A DNA stretch of 64,000 nucleotides from Plutella xylostella (lineage: Eukaryota; Arthropoda; Insecta; Lepidoptera; Plutellidae): assembly GCF_932276165.1 (NCBI RefSeq), contig NC_063987.1, forward strand, positions 7,006,001 to 7,070,000. Reading direction: 5' to 3'. Under the pieces are notes generated by a model, which worked only from the letters and a program-made list of their open reading frames with translations, had not been told where the DNA came from and did no database searches. Positions 30,495 through 43,833 of this stretch are shown here, piece after piece; the first letter of the stretch is position 1, and each line of letters begins with the position of its first letter. Position numbers and translations under genes: made by a program.

Positions 30495-33206
30495 ACCTAA
30501 GTTTTGCCGTGTCTCTGCCTATAAGGTCACGTATCTCCCACATATTGTATACGAACATATGGATTCCCACATAGCCAACTCCACTCTATAAACCAGTAAA
30601 CAACCGCACACCTTAACCTAAATTTCATTTTAACGCCACTATCATTTACAACTCAAAAGCATCATGTAGTCACGCAAAGAGCTAATACTAGGATGAGGTG
30701 TGGCGAATCCCCCGCGTAATTAATGTAATGTATCTGTGTGTTTGTCTGTGTGTTTGTCGGCTTAATGAGACTGTGTTCCAATTAGCATCTCATCCGTATT
30801 TTACATTCTTGTTTTGTATTCTCTAAGGTTTAACGAGTGCATGTTTGAATGAAGAAAATTATGAAACTGTAGATAGAGTATATACATTTTAATTAAGTAT
30901 AAATAATATTTTAATGATGTGTTCGTTATTCTTGTTCTAGTTAAAGTCTCACCAATTTGATATTTGGAATATATAGTAAAAAGACCATAATACATTTAAT
31001 TTCGCATAATGATGTTAAGAATTTTAGAATGACGATTGGTTTATATTTCTTCCGTTTACAATAATATTGAAACATTTTTGCTGTAATGGACTCGCCATAC
31101 AAATTTATGTCGCCATGGCTTTCACTAAAAACAGTGTGGGTGTACACTGTGCGATATTAATTAAATTGGTAAGGGGTTGTATTAAATGAAAAATTTGTTT
31201 ATTTTACCGAAATGATTATCCAGGGAAATTAAAGTTGACGCTGGTTATTAATTAAGCGGTGACGACATACCAATTTATTAATTTCTTTCCTGCCCGATCC
31301 CACGTAATTGAAACCATTGATCGAATGGACATGGAACAGGTAATTTGTACGTCTGGGTTTAAATATAGCTTTTATTCCAGTTCATTTGTTTTCTTCATAT
31401 ACCTTTACCTACCTATTTTAATATTTTTTGTCTATATTAATAACAATAATTCCAAGTAACATAGGTAGGTATTGATTGTCACAACACAAACAGGTAAGCT
31501 TAGCGCAGCGCAGGACGCCTAAAAAAGCTGTTCACAAAATATTAAGCTACACTTTTATCTGTCAAAATCGCAAGAAAGTTGTAGTAACTAGTCATCTATA
31601 TATATAGTTATTGAAATTGGTAGCAACTTAGATTAAAAACATACGTTCATATTAAAATATCGTTGGTTGGCAAATCATGCGTCCTGCGCTGTGATTGGTT
31701 GAACTAAGGTTGAACTGCATGTAATTGGTCGTAGCGTGCTGCTACAAATCCGCCACGTGCACTCGCTAATACATTCAAAGTAGTAAACTCACGTTAGTTT
31801 TGACAGTTCACGCAATCGAAAAACTTTGCATATTCTTACGTTGCAGAATGTAGAACACTTATATTTATCTATCTACTGTAACTAGTATGCGGTATTTACG
31901 TATCGGGTAAGTAAACAAGATGCATGACGTGTCCAAGTGCGCAACGACGTACACAGTTCAAAATATATTTGCTCACACGAGCAGTGAATAAGTTCCACTT
32001 ACAAAATGTCGACACCGAATCTCACTAAATTTAAAAACAATGAATTTATAATTTGATCAAAATACCTATTTACCTTTTTAGTTGGTAATATTATGATTCG
32101 CTGTTAAATGTGTTTTAATATAGTGTTTTTCGTTTAGGAGTAATTTGGTGCTATAGTCACTACAACTTTTTCATTTCTCGTGAGTACTTATATATATTTT
32201 TTTTTTACGTAGACGATCAAAACTTACACTCGTCATTCTGACCATTTGTTACACTGGTGTCCTCAGAGAATCGAACCCTTTTAAGTTAATTTGACATAAA
32301 TGGGACTTTTGCACCTACATACACACCTTTGTGCTACTGTCGGGAATATTACTGTCGGAATGATACGTCTGTGTTTGTATTGTCGTATTCTGTCCATAGT
32401 CCATACATACATACTAATTTTATAGAGTCTGACAATTGTTAACTTTGCAACGGATAGAAGATGGTAACTATTATGATTAATACTTTTATTATTCAATTCA
32501 TCACGACCCATTACGTCCCCACTGCTGGGGCACGGGTCTCCGTCCAATGAAGGAAGGGATTAGGCCTAGTCCTATTTTCAATTAACAAGGAGTATTTGTA
32601 CAATCAGGTGAAATTAATGCTAAAAACATTCTTTATTAGTCAACCTGAAATAAGGTGGGAGCAGAAAGTAGGGAAGTGCAAAAACAATTTATATATTTAT
32701 TTGCTTTAAAATAGTGCGAGCAACAAGAGCGTCACTTTAAAAAAAAACGTTTCTTAGACCTTCGTGGGAAAGAATCCAGCTTTACGGTCGCATAATGGTC
32801 GCACAACTGTGTTTGTGACAAAAGAATCTAAGCTCAGATGATACGTCACACGGCGCTTAACAGACTCCTTCCGTGCATCCCAACGTAAACCCCCACTATC
32901 CCGTTTATGTCAACAGCGAAAAAAACCCGTTTAAATTGCAATGTGGGTGAGCCTGCTTTTATGTATGTAGAAACGTTGGCAATGTTCCAGATAAGCCTGG
33001 CAACGCCGCATGTGGCTGCACGTTGACAAATATGGCACGTTGTGCTAAATAGGATTTGAGGTGTACTGTCGCCAAAACCTCATTTGGAGATAGGCACTTT
33101 AGGCACTACGTATTTGTAAGTTTAACTATAAGTAGTTTATACTTGAGGATTTAGTGGTATGTATGTTTATAAAAGTTTTGAACAGGTTATTGACAAAATT
33201 CTAGCC
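30495..33206. other. intergenic, no gene seen
   Basis: AT-rich, with small clusters of TAAT-type homeodomain-like motifs near 30700-30790. A repeat piece at 32500-32580 (CCATTACGTCCCCACTGCTG) matches one at 55775-55870. Nothing codes convincingly. Confidence 0.5.
32498..32580 (+). repeat. SINE-tail fragment (ACGTCCCCACTGCTGGGGCA)
   Basis: CACGACCCATTACGTCCCCA through GGATTAGGCCTAGTCC. The same segment recurs at 55775-55870, where it continues into CCACCACGCTGGCC. The inverse of that occurs in the SINE body near 42200, so these are related SINE/LINE ends. Confidence 0.5.
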
Positions 33207-33322
33207 TGCGGCCGCTACACGGGTTTGGTATCGACGCGTTCCACCAATCAAACCGCCGTATTTATGGCGAATCGCGATATAGTGACGTTAACAAAGTCCA
33301 TAACGAACCCGTGCAGCGGTAG
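33207..33322. mobile_element. foldback MITE
   Basis: Inverted ends TGCGGCCGCTACACGGGTTT and AACCCGTGCAGCGGTAGC. A related, decayed copy lies near 12330-12430 in a dpr-like intron. Confidence 0.55.
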
Positions 33323-34377
33323 CTGTAGTTGTACTTATTTTATGCTTATTGATACACGTATATACTGTCTTAATTAGTTTTCACTATACCTATTTATTTA
33401 CGTCTACGCTACGCCTACTAAAACAGGACAGCAAATTTATACCTAACTATAACCTCTATATATAATTTATAATTAATATGATTGCTTTCAGTGTCAGATA
33501 AAGTTTTATCTTTCTTTCTTTCTTTCTTTAAAAACGTGTAAAGCGTATATATATACGGTTTCCCGTGTGAATAAGCTGTGAGGGTATGTCCGTACCTATA
33601 CAATTTGTTTCTTTCTTGGAAACGTAGGTGTAACGTCAATCAACGTAGCGAAGAAAGCCCAAGTCACTGTTTCCAATTGAGAAATTATACAGGGCCATCC
33701 CTTCTCATTGTTGATAGTACCTATCTGATAAGTTGTAAGGATTTTTAGTTTTTTTGTGTTACGTTATTATTAATGTAGTGTTTTTAGATACAAAAATGGT
33801 TTAGTACTTGTGCAATTCTGATATTGGATTGGATGCATGAATATAGTTTCAAAACAGGCTGTAAAGCATTTGAATAAGTTCTGCAAAAATAACTATGGTT
33901 ATAAAATTCTTTGATCTTTCCGAAAGTCTTTCCATCTTGGAATAGTATTAAGGGCCCGTACAGGGTGACGTGCCACGCCAATTTTGGGTTTTCAATGCTC
34001 TTCACACAGCACACGCAGTGACACGCACACATGTAAGTTTGCACAGTGGGTCGATAAACTTTTACTCGCCAACTTTATTGACAATTATGTTCAAGTACAT
34101 TTTGGGTGATTTTAGGGTAAGTAAGTATAATTCTTACTTACACTGGTAGGCACCAGGAAAGAGTAGAAATTAATAGGGGTGCCACTTTACTCTATACTCG
34201 GAACCCGATTAGCTTTCTCAAACAAATGTGGTATTTACTTGTAGAAAGGTAACTACAAGTATTAAAGTGTAGATAATAAGTTTCGGGCATCCTCCAGCCA
34301 ACTGAACCCCGACGACAAAGCAAAGTAAATACATAGTGTCGAAAAAGGACTATACTAAGCCAAAAGGGGATGACTCA

Positions 34378-34520
34378 AGGGGTCATTCTGAACAACTTTT
34401 GTTCTACGAGATTTGCAAATTCGCGAAAAAAAATATTCGTTTTCCATGGTAAAAAGTCACATGTCCAACAAAGTTAATTTCCAAAACTCGTAGAGCAAAA
34501 GTTCAGAATGACCCCCTGTC
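34378..34520. mobile_element. foldback repeat, GGGGTCATTCTGAAC family
   Basis: Inverted ends GGGGTCATTCTGAACAACTT and AAAAGTTCAGAATGACCCC. It is present in both arms (also about 43290-43465), so it predates the arm duplication. Fragments occur near 27870-27965 and 56665-56710. Confidence 0.6.
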
Positions 34521-34644
34521 TTACTCCTTTTTACCGGACTGCCGAAAGAGGAGGGTAATGTTTTTTGATTGTATGTATGTATGTTTGTCTGTTTCTTTGT
34601 TCCCTCCTGTAGCCTAAACGGCTTGATAGATTTTGATGTATGAG

Positions 34645-36288
34645 TAACGTGACCATACGTCCCGCTTTGGGCGGGACAGTCCCGCTTTCAAGCTGTCCGT
34701 CCCGCTGTCCCCCGCGAGGGCAAAAATGTCCCGCTTTCTTAAACAGACCAAACGATAATTTAATTTACCTACATTTTGTAACTTCATCCCATATTTCCTT
34801 TCTTTCTTTTAATCACTTGAGACAACTATTTATCTTCTTATCACTTACTCACATAGACTATAGGGAGAGTAATATGAGTCCGAGTTCCACCACGACTCCG
34901 CGAGTAACTTCGTTCAGTGACAATCATTGACTCCCTCTTGCTCTATCGTGTATATAAATTTATTTCGCTCTTCTAACAAAGAAGAAATGCGTGGGAGTAC
35001 ATGTTTTCCAAAAAAGTAATCTGTATTAACTTTTATGAATGTGAAAATAAGATAACATGCACTATTGATAAGAACTTGAAATTAAACTACTCAAATTATT
35101 TAAAAAATCAAAGTATGATGTTTAAGAATTTTGTAGCGTCTGGTATGAGAACACCCAAAAATTCTGAAAAACTATTTTCAGAATTTGAAACACCGAATAT
35201 GTACCTAATTATCAAAATATTGCAATAACAATTTTTTAAATATAGATTTATAAAAATCGAATACTTAGATAAATATAATAATCACGAAGGTTTGTTATTA
35301 CGATTGTTAAATACACGAACGTTAAAAAATACGATTACTTTAGTTTACGAAAAATAAAATAGGTACAGATTTATTATAATCACCAAAATATCAAATCCGG
35401 ACCGAAAATATGATAATTCGTGATTTTGTCAAAAATAAAATGAACGTTTCAAAAACTTTAGAACCAAAACCTAAGGATGCGACGACGATCAAAGCGAGGA
35501 GGAGCGTGTTAGGTGCACATAGATATCGAAAAACAAAGCGGAGCGGAGTAAAAATATTGTTAAATAGAAAACTATTTGTTGTTAAGTTACACAATAGAGC
35601 AAAACAATTGCTCGGCTTTTTACGGTGTTTAACCTAAAAACTAATCTAAAACTAATCTAAAAACTTAAAAAAGCTTAGGACCTAAACCTAAAGATAGGTG
35701 CGACGACGAGCAAAGCGAGGAGGAGCGTTTAAGTGCACAAAGATGTCGAAAAACAAAGCCGAGCAAACAAAAAAAAATAAATTAAATTTTTAACTAAGTT
35801 ACATTCGGGGATTTGTATTTTCGGAATATTAAAACTTCGGGATTTGTTATTTAAATAATTCGATATAGTCAATTCAAAAAAAAAACAATTCTTTATTTGT
35901 GAACAAAGAAAGTAAGTGTGTGAAATAGTAAAAAATCGTTAAAACATCGAAATTATAACATTCGAAAAATTTACTTTGGTCATTTTAATAAATCTGTTGT
36001 TTGAAATTTGGTTTATCAACTTTTCGTAATTTTTTATTATTCGGAAACTTAACTAGACTAAAATTAACTAGAACTATGAAATTCATAATTAAAAAAATCG
36101 TTATTTTCATATTCGCAAAAAAGTGATTCGGATTTATTTAGTGTACCTACCCGTCTGGTGTATTTATAAAAGCATAGTAAGTACTTAGGTATCCTAAACA
36201 TACCAACTTTACAAAATGTTTAGATAAATATAAAAAATGAAATTCCGCAGGAGTCCCGCTTTGATAAAAAAAATAAATGGTCACGTTA
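34645..36288. mobile_element. hAT-like non-autonomous transposon inside the left arm
   Basis: 1644 bp with 12-bp inverted ends TAACGTGACCAT and an 8-bp duplication TGTATGAG/TGTATGAA, as expected for hAT. GTCCCGCTTT is repeated near both ends, like subterminal transposase sites. The short frames inside (for example 35410-35637) show no transposase motif that I recognise. Confidence 0.65.
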
Positions 36289-36587
36289 TGTATGAAGTAT
36301 TATTAGAAGCGTATTGATGGCGCGATGGTTATAGGCTATGTGACGTTCTATTAAAATGTACATAGCGCCCTCTAGAGGACATAACGTGATGATCGAAAAA
36401 ATAATAATTCAACTTTGCCGTGTAAGGTATCAAATGAAAGGGCTTGATTTTCACATTATAAAAATATGCATATTGAAGGTATTTAAATAACAACACCAAA
36501 ATTATTGAAATAAAAAATGATCATGAACTACTGACGTAAAATTTCATAAAATAAAAACAACTAAAAAGTTACAAATAAAAAAATACA

Positions 36588-36826
36588 ATTATAAACAAAC
36601 GAAAAACCCGACTGTACGCTAAAAACATGAAAACAAGTCCCAATGTTAATGGAAAGTATCGCAGGCGGGGACCAACTTGACCGCCACTCAAGGCCGTTTT
36701 CTAAGTAACATTCAGCTAAATGGTGAACCCTCTGCTGGTCCCCGCCTACGATACTTTCCATTAACATTGGGACTTGTTTTCATATTTTTAGCGTGCAGTC
36801 GGGTTTTTTGTTTGTTTATAATTTGT
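36588..36826. mobile_element. long-armed foldback MITE inside the left arm
   Basis: Inverted arms of about 90-100 bp around a short centre. They run from ATTATAAACAAACGAAAAAC through CAAGTCCCAATGTTAATGGA to GGCGGGGACCA. Absent from the right arm. Confidence 0.7.
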
Positions 36827-38354
36827 TTAGTACTATATACCGCTTTTTCAATACCTGTAAGTAAGTAAAATTTTTTGGTAGCAGCATAATATTTTTAATT
36901 AATTTTAGGGTTTCGAACGTCAAAAGAAAAAAAGCAACCGTTATAGGATCTCTTTGTTGTCCGTCTGTCACCGCCCTTTTTCTCAGAAACGGGTAAAGAT
37001 ATCAAGCTGATATTTCACATAGATGGGGAGTAACCCAAAAAAAATATTATATTACTCCCTGTCCCACACAAGTAAATTGGGGCTTATATTTTTTCCAGTT
37101 ATTTTGATGTGTATCCTTTTTTTTCTTTGTTGTTTTGTATAAGTATGTGTTTGTTTTCTTTAAATCTGTATTTTTTTGTTGTTGCTGTCTATGTGTCGAA
37201 TAAATGTATCTTTATCTTCAAGTCACGCTATCTATCGTTTGTTTTTTTTGTGGCTACTGTCTATAGAAGAAATTCCGTCATTGACAATTTTACGTTACGA
37301 ATTTATTTTTATTTATTTTATTTTTATTTTTACATTTTCGTGGAGAACCAACAGCATTTTGTTAATAAATAATTATTACTTATGAACACATAACAACTTG
37401 ATGCCATTAACAGAATGAACTTAGTAAACCCAGTAAACCTAACACATCCAGAGGAAAAATAAAATCTCTTTCTCTCTCTCTGAAAAACATACTTAATAGC
37501 CCAAACTCGATGCTTTTAGCTATAAACATCTTTGAAATGAAATTGAGCCACCACCGTGTTACTGCCCTCATCAGATCCTCACGAGACCATATCTCAACCA
37601 GCACCAAGAGACTGTATTTTTGATCCCTAACCTAATGTTCGTGCGTATTGTCATCACTTAGATCCATTCGCTATATTCCTGCTCCTCATCAGACCTTTAC
37701 GAGACTTTAATGTCACGAGAATATTGCACACTATCTAATTTAATTTAATGTATTGAATATACTAGAAGAATTATGCTTCCTCAATTTCAAATCAAATTAT
37801 GTTGGTGTCATAAAAGTTGAAAAAGTGCAATGACAACCAATGTGCAGTGATTTTGTATCTGTACACGATAAGATCGCGAGCTGTCAGTGCTGCCTAAACC
37901 GACGTGGCCCTTCTTTGGAGGCCAGCGGCCAACTGAGTCAAACGTCACTTGTGTTTATGATTTTATAACACAGAAAGCCGCCATAGATATTTGTATGAAG
38001 ATTTGAGGGAAAAAAATTGCTCAAGTTTGGGATTAATTTACACAAAATAAGTGTATGTTTATTAAAAAACAAGGTATTTAGCGCCTAGTCCAAGCCTTTA
38101 ACTTTATAATTTGATAAGAATCATATGAAAATTCTTGATGATTACGACACAGTTGTTACAATACGGGAGTGGTTTTTCGTCATATTCTGAATTTAATTTA
38201 CAGTTATCCATAAGCATTTACTTAAATTCGAATGATTCAGCACCTAGCTAGACTCTTCGACTACCGGTGTGATTTTTTTCAAGGCTGTAGAGCATCATTT
38301 ACTACATAATTCTATGACAATGCCAACCCTCGATTACCTATTGCTGACCCTTAA

Positions 38355-40957
38355 TAGGAAAGGACGAGTGACATTTTAGGTTAGGTATTTCAATTGAGGA
38401 CTTATTACTGGAATTTATGAGGAAAAATGTAGCTTAAGTTTGTGTCGTGTCGTGTTAATCCACAGTGACGGTCTAAACCTCTTCATTACTCTGGTCACAC
38501 CCATCGCAATTTACTTTTATGTTGGCGTATGTATGACCGTGACAAGTTGACGAATTATTTCCATGTGTGACGTGACGACTGATGACTTCACTGTTGAATT
38601 GTTTAAATTAAGTAATGAAAAAACGTCTGGTTTCTTTTGCCATGAAAATGCTTATGAAAATTATATTAGGCTTGATCTTCAGTTTCTTGTTATATTATGA
38701 GCTCCAATGTAATTCATACAAATATAATTTAACATTATTTTTTTTTAAAGAAATTCAAAAAATGCCTTAACTTACAAAGTACACCTTACTCGTATTTCAG
38801 GTACGTTTTGTGAATTCCCCAACAAACGGAACAAAATGGTTCAACAATACTAATTCAAAAACTTGGGAGATATTTATGTAAACGAGTTCGATAACAATTT
38901 GAATTCCCAACAACAAAACCGACCTGAAAACATCGATTGAAGACGAATTCTGTGTAAAGTTGGTGTGATATACCGCGGTGTCGGTGGCCTGCCACCTCGC
39001 TTGTTCATTCCAGTTTTGTAACGAAATACTCTTGAAAACCGCCTTAAAAGGAAAAAATACTGGTTTATAATACTAATTTTTCTGACCGTTCTAGGAGTGA
39101 AAAGCAAAGGCAAGATTGTTGGGCGCTGTGCGAATACAGCGCGCAGCGTGTAGTATGCTAGGTGATAGATGAAAATTCCCTTACCTGTGCTTTTGCCTTA
39201 ACAGTGACCACACATTAGATCTAAGCTACCGTGATGCCGCATATTTTGACAGACATGAACCTGAAAAGAATATGGAAAACAGCGTCGCTCCGTAGCAATA
39301 GGGCCTCATTCAGGCTTAGAATTAGAACTAACCTAATTAATGATTTAGTTTAATTAGTTACCTCATAGATTTAAAATTAAGTTTAAAATATAATTACTAA
39401 CCTTAACAAATGTTTGTGTAGCAAACTACTCTAGCATGTTTTTGTTACATAGTTTTGGACTGTTATTTACTGTTTTTGTAAATTACAAATAAATAAATAA
39501 ATTCTGAGCTGTATATTTGCGTTTACTTTTACTTATCGAACTGTGACATACCAACCCTAACTCGCTGTTCTATCTACTATGGTAATCGCGCATAATTTTA
39601 TCGAAATAAAATGCTGAGTAAGCCATTACATGGACTCGCCATTTTTACTTATACCTACTGTACTGCACAAACTGTTGTTTTATAATTTTTTTATTATATC
39701 ATTAGAAATAACCACGAGCACGACAAAATCCTTATAATCCGAAATGGTTTCAAAAGTAACCGTACGCATACTGAAGTTGTCAGACATTAATGGAATTTAA
39801 ATTACTTTTAACTGAATTCATTGAAATACGTTCCTATTATAGTCGGCTCTGAGGAAGTTTCTTTTGACGTGTTTCTGTTAAATTAAAAAGGGTAAGATGT
39901 AAATTGCGAAGTTGAGGCTTCCTTCGTTTTGCGTTTCTAGTTCTGACCACTTTTCTTTTGTAGTATTATAATTTAGTTTTTTTTTAATGTGGGGAGAGAA
40001 ATATATATTTAAGTAATAAACTAAAAATAAAAACAAAAAGTCTTTATTTGTTCCCAAATAGGTATAACCATTAATCATCACATTAAAATAAAAGAAGTTT
40101 AGAAATAATTTCATTGATATAAAAGTTAAAATAAAAAAATTGTACCTAGGTATTTTGGATTAAATTCGATTAGGTACAATAACAGTGCAATTAAATAATC
40201 TCACAAGAATAACAAAAAAATAAACATTAAAACTATTGCATAGATTTAAGACACTCATGCTTTACAAATAAATCGTGTAGGTATGTATGTACATTAAAAT
40301 TTACTTAGTTTCATACATTTTAATAGTTATAAAAACCTTATGTTATTACATAGAGGTAGTTATCTCAAATTTTATGTGACGGAAAATACCTTTGAAAAAC
40401 ATCACTTTAAGAATCTTTTAGATATTTACCTAGTTAACTAACTAACGATTGTAACATAGACAGGGTGAGCTTAACTTGACATTCTCCGGTGAAAAAATGG
40501 AAATTAGATATTGTCCGTGGTCTTTATTAAAACTGGTTTATCTGTTCGAACGGTTATCGGCCCTTTGGCAAATACGAGTACGATAAAAGATGCGTAAACC
40601 ACTTAAATACTTAGCGTCTGTATTTTTTATTTGTTAATAAAATAAAGGTAGACACCGTATTAAGCATAATCATTTAAAACAAAAAGGGTATTTGAGAGAA
40701 AGTTTTAAAGTTGTTAATTTATTTCCAAAATTTGTTATAAGTATTTTCAAAGAAGAGTTTACTTATAAAGTTATAAAACAATCGTTCGTTTATGTATTTT
40801 GTCTTTTCCACGCTCCCTGCCGGTCCGCACCGTTTGGCCGTTTAGATAAACATTAATTTAAATTGTTAAAAAGGTTTTCAACTCACGCCTGTTATCTCAG
40901 AAGGGTTATTCAGAGGTCTCTGGTCTCACCTGCGAATAAATTCTCAACCATTCGATT
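38355..40957. other. spacer of the giant foldback element
   Basis: 2.6 kb of AT-rich, single-copy sequence with no ORF longer than about 80 codons and no transposase motif. Confidence 0.6.
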
Positions 40958-43826
40958 TTAAGGGTCGGCAATAGGCAATCGAGGGTTGGCATTGTCATAG
41001 AATTATGTAGTAAATGATGCTCTACAGCCTTGAAAAAAATCACACAGGTAGCCGAAGAGTTTAGCTAGGTGCTGAATCATTCGAATTTAAGTAAATGCTT
41101 ATGGATAACTGTAAATTAATTACGAAAAACCAGTAAATCACACTCCCGTATTGTAACAACTATGTCGTAATTATCAAGAATTTTCATATGATTCTTATCA
41201 AATTATAAAGATAAATGCTTGGACTAGGCGCTAAATACCTTGTTTTTTAATAAACACACACCTATTTTGTGTAAATTAATCCCAAACTTGAGCAATTTTT
41301 TTCCCTCAAATCTTCATACAAATATCTATGGCGGCTTTCTGTGTTATAAAATCATAAACACAAGCGACGTTTGACTCAGTCGGCCGGTGGCCTCCAAAGA
41401 AGGGTCACGTCGGTTTAGGCGGCACTGACAGCTCGCGATCTAATTGTGTACAGACACAAAATCAATGCACATTGGTTGTCATTGCACTTTTTCAACTTTT
41501 ATGACACCAACATAATTTGATTTGAAATTGAGGAAGCATAATTCTTATACTATATTCAATAAATTAAATGATAATGTTTTTTATTAGTTAAGTCCATGGT
41601 ACTTCTTGATTAAATTATAATTATTAATGCCTAACTAAAACTAACTAATATAAAATTAAAATTAAACTAAAAAGAAGACGCTGGCCGCGTTACCCCGCTA
41701 TATAGCGATGCTTAGCCTTTGTTATAGGTAAGTGCCAGCCCTAGGGTCCCTTGAGACTTCTATTAGTCTGCTGCTGATGTCTTTAAAAAGCTGACGTGCC
41801 TCCGGTCCCCACGGCCCTGGGATGAGGAGCAGGAATATAGTGAATGGATCTAAGTGATGACAATACGTAGGAAGATTAGGTTAGGATTCAAAAACACAGT
41901 CTCATGGTGCTGGTTGAGGCATGGTCTCGTGAGGATCTGATGAGGGCAGTAACACGGAGGTGACTGAATTTTATTTCAAAGATTTAATAGCTAAAAGCAT
42001 CGAGTTTGGGCGCGGTGGTAGCTCAGTCGGGTAAGCGCCCGCTTCTCACGCAAGAGATGCGGGTTCGAATCACGGCGCTGACATGTACCAATGAGTTCTT
42101 TTAACTTAAGTACAATGTATACCATCGCTCTAACGGTGAAGGAAAGCATCGTGAGGAAACCTGCATATCTAGATTTAGCACATCTAGATATGTGAACCCA
42201 CCAACCCGCAGTGGACCAGCGTGGTGGGAAATGGTTCAAGCTTAGGAAGGCAGTTTAGATCTTGGGGATATGCACAAAGGTTCCACTCGAGAGAGCCAGG
42301 TGCAGGTACTTACACCCCCACAGAGAATAGAATAGAATCGAGTTTGGGCTATTAAGTATGTTTTTCAAAGAGAGAGAGAAAGATATTTTAGGTTTCCTCT
42401 GGATTAGTTAGGTTTACTGGGTTTACTAAATTCAATCGTAACGTAAAATTGTCAATGACGGAATTTCTTCTATAGACAGTAGCCACTAATAAAAACAACG
42501 ATATATGGCGTGATTTGCAAAAGTACCTATCTAGTCAACCTGCCACGGGGTGACTTCGGTGGGTAACTCAGAATAATACTAATTATATGTTATTGCATCA
42601 ATAAAAAAATCAAGAAAATATTCAAAGTTTCCATCCTCGCTTTTCACGCACACAAATCACAAACTCATGCCTTGTTCTAGGAGCAGGGTCTACCATGGTG
42701 CATTTCCATGACCACTTTTCATTAGCGTCCCACCGGTTTCGATGCTCAGCGGAATAGCACCATTAACCATTATTATTCTGAGATATCATCACTTCTTATT
42801 CTGAGTTACCCAACATAAAATCACGCCATCTATTGAAATCATTTTTTAAATTAGGATTTGTCTATGGTGTGGTCCCCAAATTTAAGGGTAAAAGCCAAAT
42901 AATTATATTTTAACCTTTTTTTATACCTATTATATTAAAAGACCTATTCAACGATACCCTACCTACACCATCAAAATAACCGGAAAAAATATCAGCCCCA
43001 ATTTACTTGTATGGGAGAGGGAGTACCCCAATTTTTTTTGGGTACTCCTCATATCTATGCGAAATATCAGCTTGATATCTTTACCCGTTTCTGAGAAAAA
43101 GGGCAGTGACAGACAGTCAGTCAGACAGACGGACAACAAAGAGATCTTATAACGGTTGCTTTTTTCCTTTTGAGGTACGAAACTCTAAAAATATGAAAAA
43201 ATATTATTCTGCCACCAAAAAATATACTTACAAACATACATACATACAATCAAAAAACATTACTCTCCTCCTTCGGCAGTCGGGTTAAAACAAGTGAGAC
43301 TGATTCTGAACTTTTGTTCTACGAGTTTTAAAAATTAACAAAAAAAAAACCTTTATCATAGAAACTTTGTTGACACGTGACTTTTTACCATGGAAAACGA
43401 ATTTTTTTTTTCGCGTTTTTGCAAAACTCGTGGAACTAAAGTTGTTCAGAATGACCCCTTGAGTCATCCCCTATCGGCTTAGTATACCCTTAGTATAACT
43501 TATTATCTACACTTTAATACCTGTAGTTACCTTTCTACAAGTAAATACCACATTTGTTTAGAAATCTAATCGGGTTCCGAGTATGGAGAAAAGTGGCACC
43601 CCTATTAATTTCTACTCTTTCCTGGTGCTTACCAGTGTAAGTAAGAATTATACTTACTTACCCTAAAATCACCCAAAATGTACTTGAACATAATTGTCAA
43701 TAAAGTTGGCGAGTAAAAGTTTATCGACCCACTGTGCAAACTTACATGTGTGCGTGTCACTGCGTGTGCTGTGTGAAGAGCATTGAAAACCCAAAATTGG
43801 CGCGGCACGTCACCCTGTACGGGCCC
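40958..43826 (-). repeat. right arm of the giant foldback element
   Basis: Inverted counterpart of the left arm. It carries a SINE at 42011-42336 and about 240 bp near 41570-41815 that the left arm lacks. The spot where the left arm holds the hAT-like element is uninterrupted here (about 43216-43250). Confidence 0.75.
42011..42336 (+). mobile_element. tRNA-derived SINE inside the right arm
   Basis: Flanked by the 12-bp duplication ATCGAGTTTGGG (41999-42010, 42337-42348). The tRNA-like head has A box TGGTAGCTCAGTCGG and B box GGTTCGAATC. The body contains GAAGGAAAGCATCGTGAGGA, and the tail is (GAATA)n. The head looks tRNA-like, but the attached body and duplication show it is a SINE. Confidence 0.85.
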
Positions 43827-43833
43827 TTAAAGT

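Larger units (their letters stand above)
33952..38354 (+). repeat. left arm of the giant foldback element
   Basis: Matches the reverse complement of the right arm at roughly 96-98% in the stretches I aligned (33952-34270, 36925-37080 and 37800-38354). It carries arm-specific sequence from about 34612 to 36860: the hAT-like element, a foldback MITE and some unique DNA. Confidence 0.75.
33952..43826. mobile_element. 9.9-kb TTAA-flanked giant foldback element
   Basis: TTAA flanks both ends (33948-33951, 43827-43830). Both ends read GGGCCCGTACAGGGTGACGT inward, and the first 95 bases differ at one position by eye. The arms remain inverted copies of each other inward to 38354 and 40958, around a 2.6-kb spacer. 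Each arm carries later insertions the other lacks. No transposase is visible. TTAA duplication is the piggyBac signature, but these ends do not match classical piggyBac ends. An ordinary inverted duplication is less likely because the homology stops exactly at TTAA. Confidence 0.7.

Noticed and set aside
35001..35637. frames inside the hAT-like element as a transposase
   Set aside because: They are short and Lys-rich, with no BED finger, DDE or dimerisation motif recognised.
42011..42085. tRNA-like sequence with A and B boxes
   Set aside because: It is joined to a SINE body and tail and flanked by a 12-bp duplication, so it is a SINE head and not a tRNA gene.
33952..43826. interpretation as an assembly-made inverted duplication
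   Set aside because: The arms differ by point changes and by independent insertions with their own duplications, which an assembly artefact would not produce; long reads would still be decisive.
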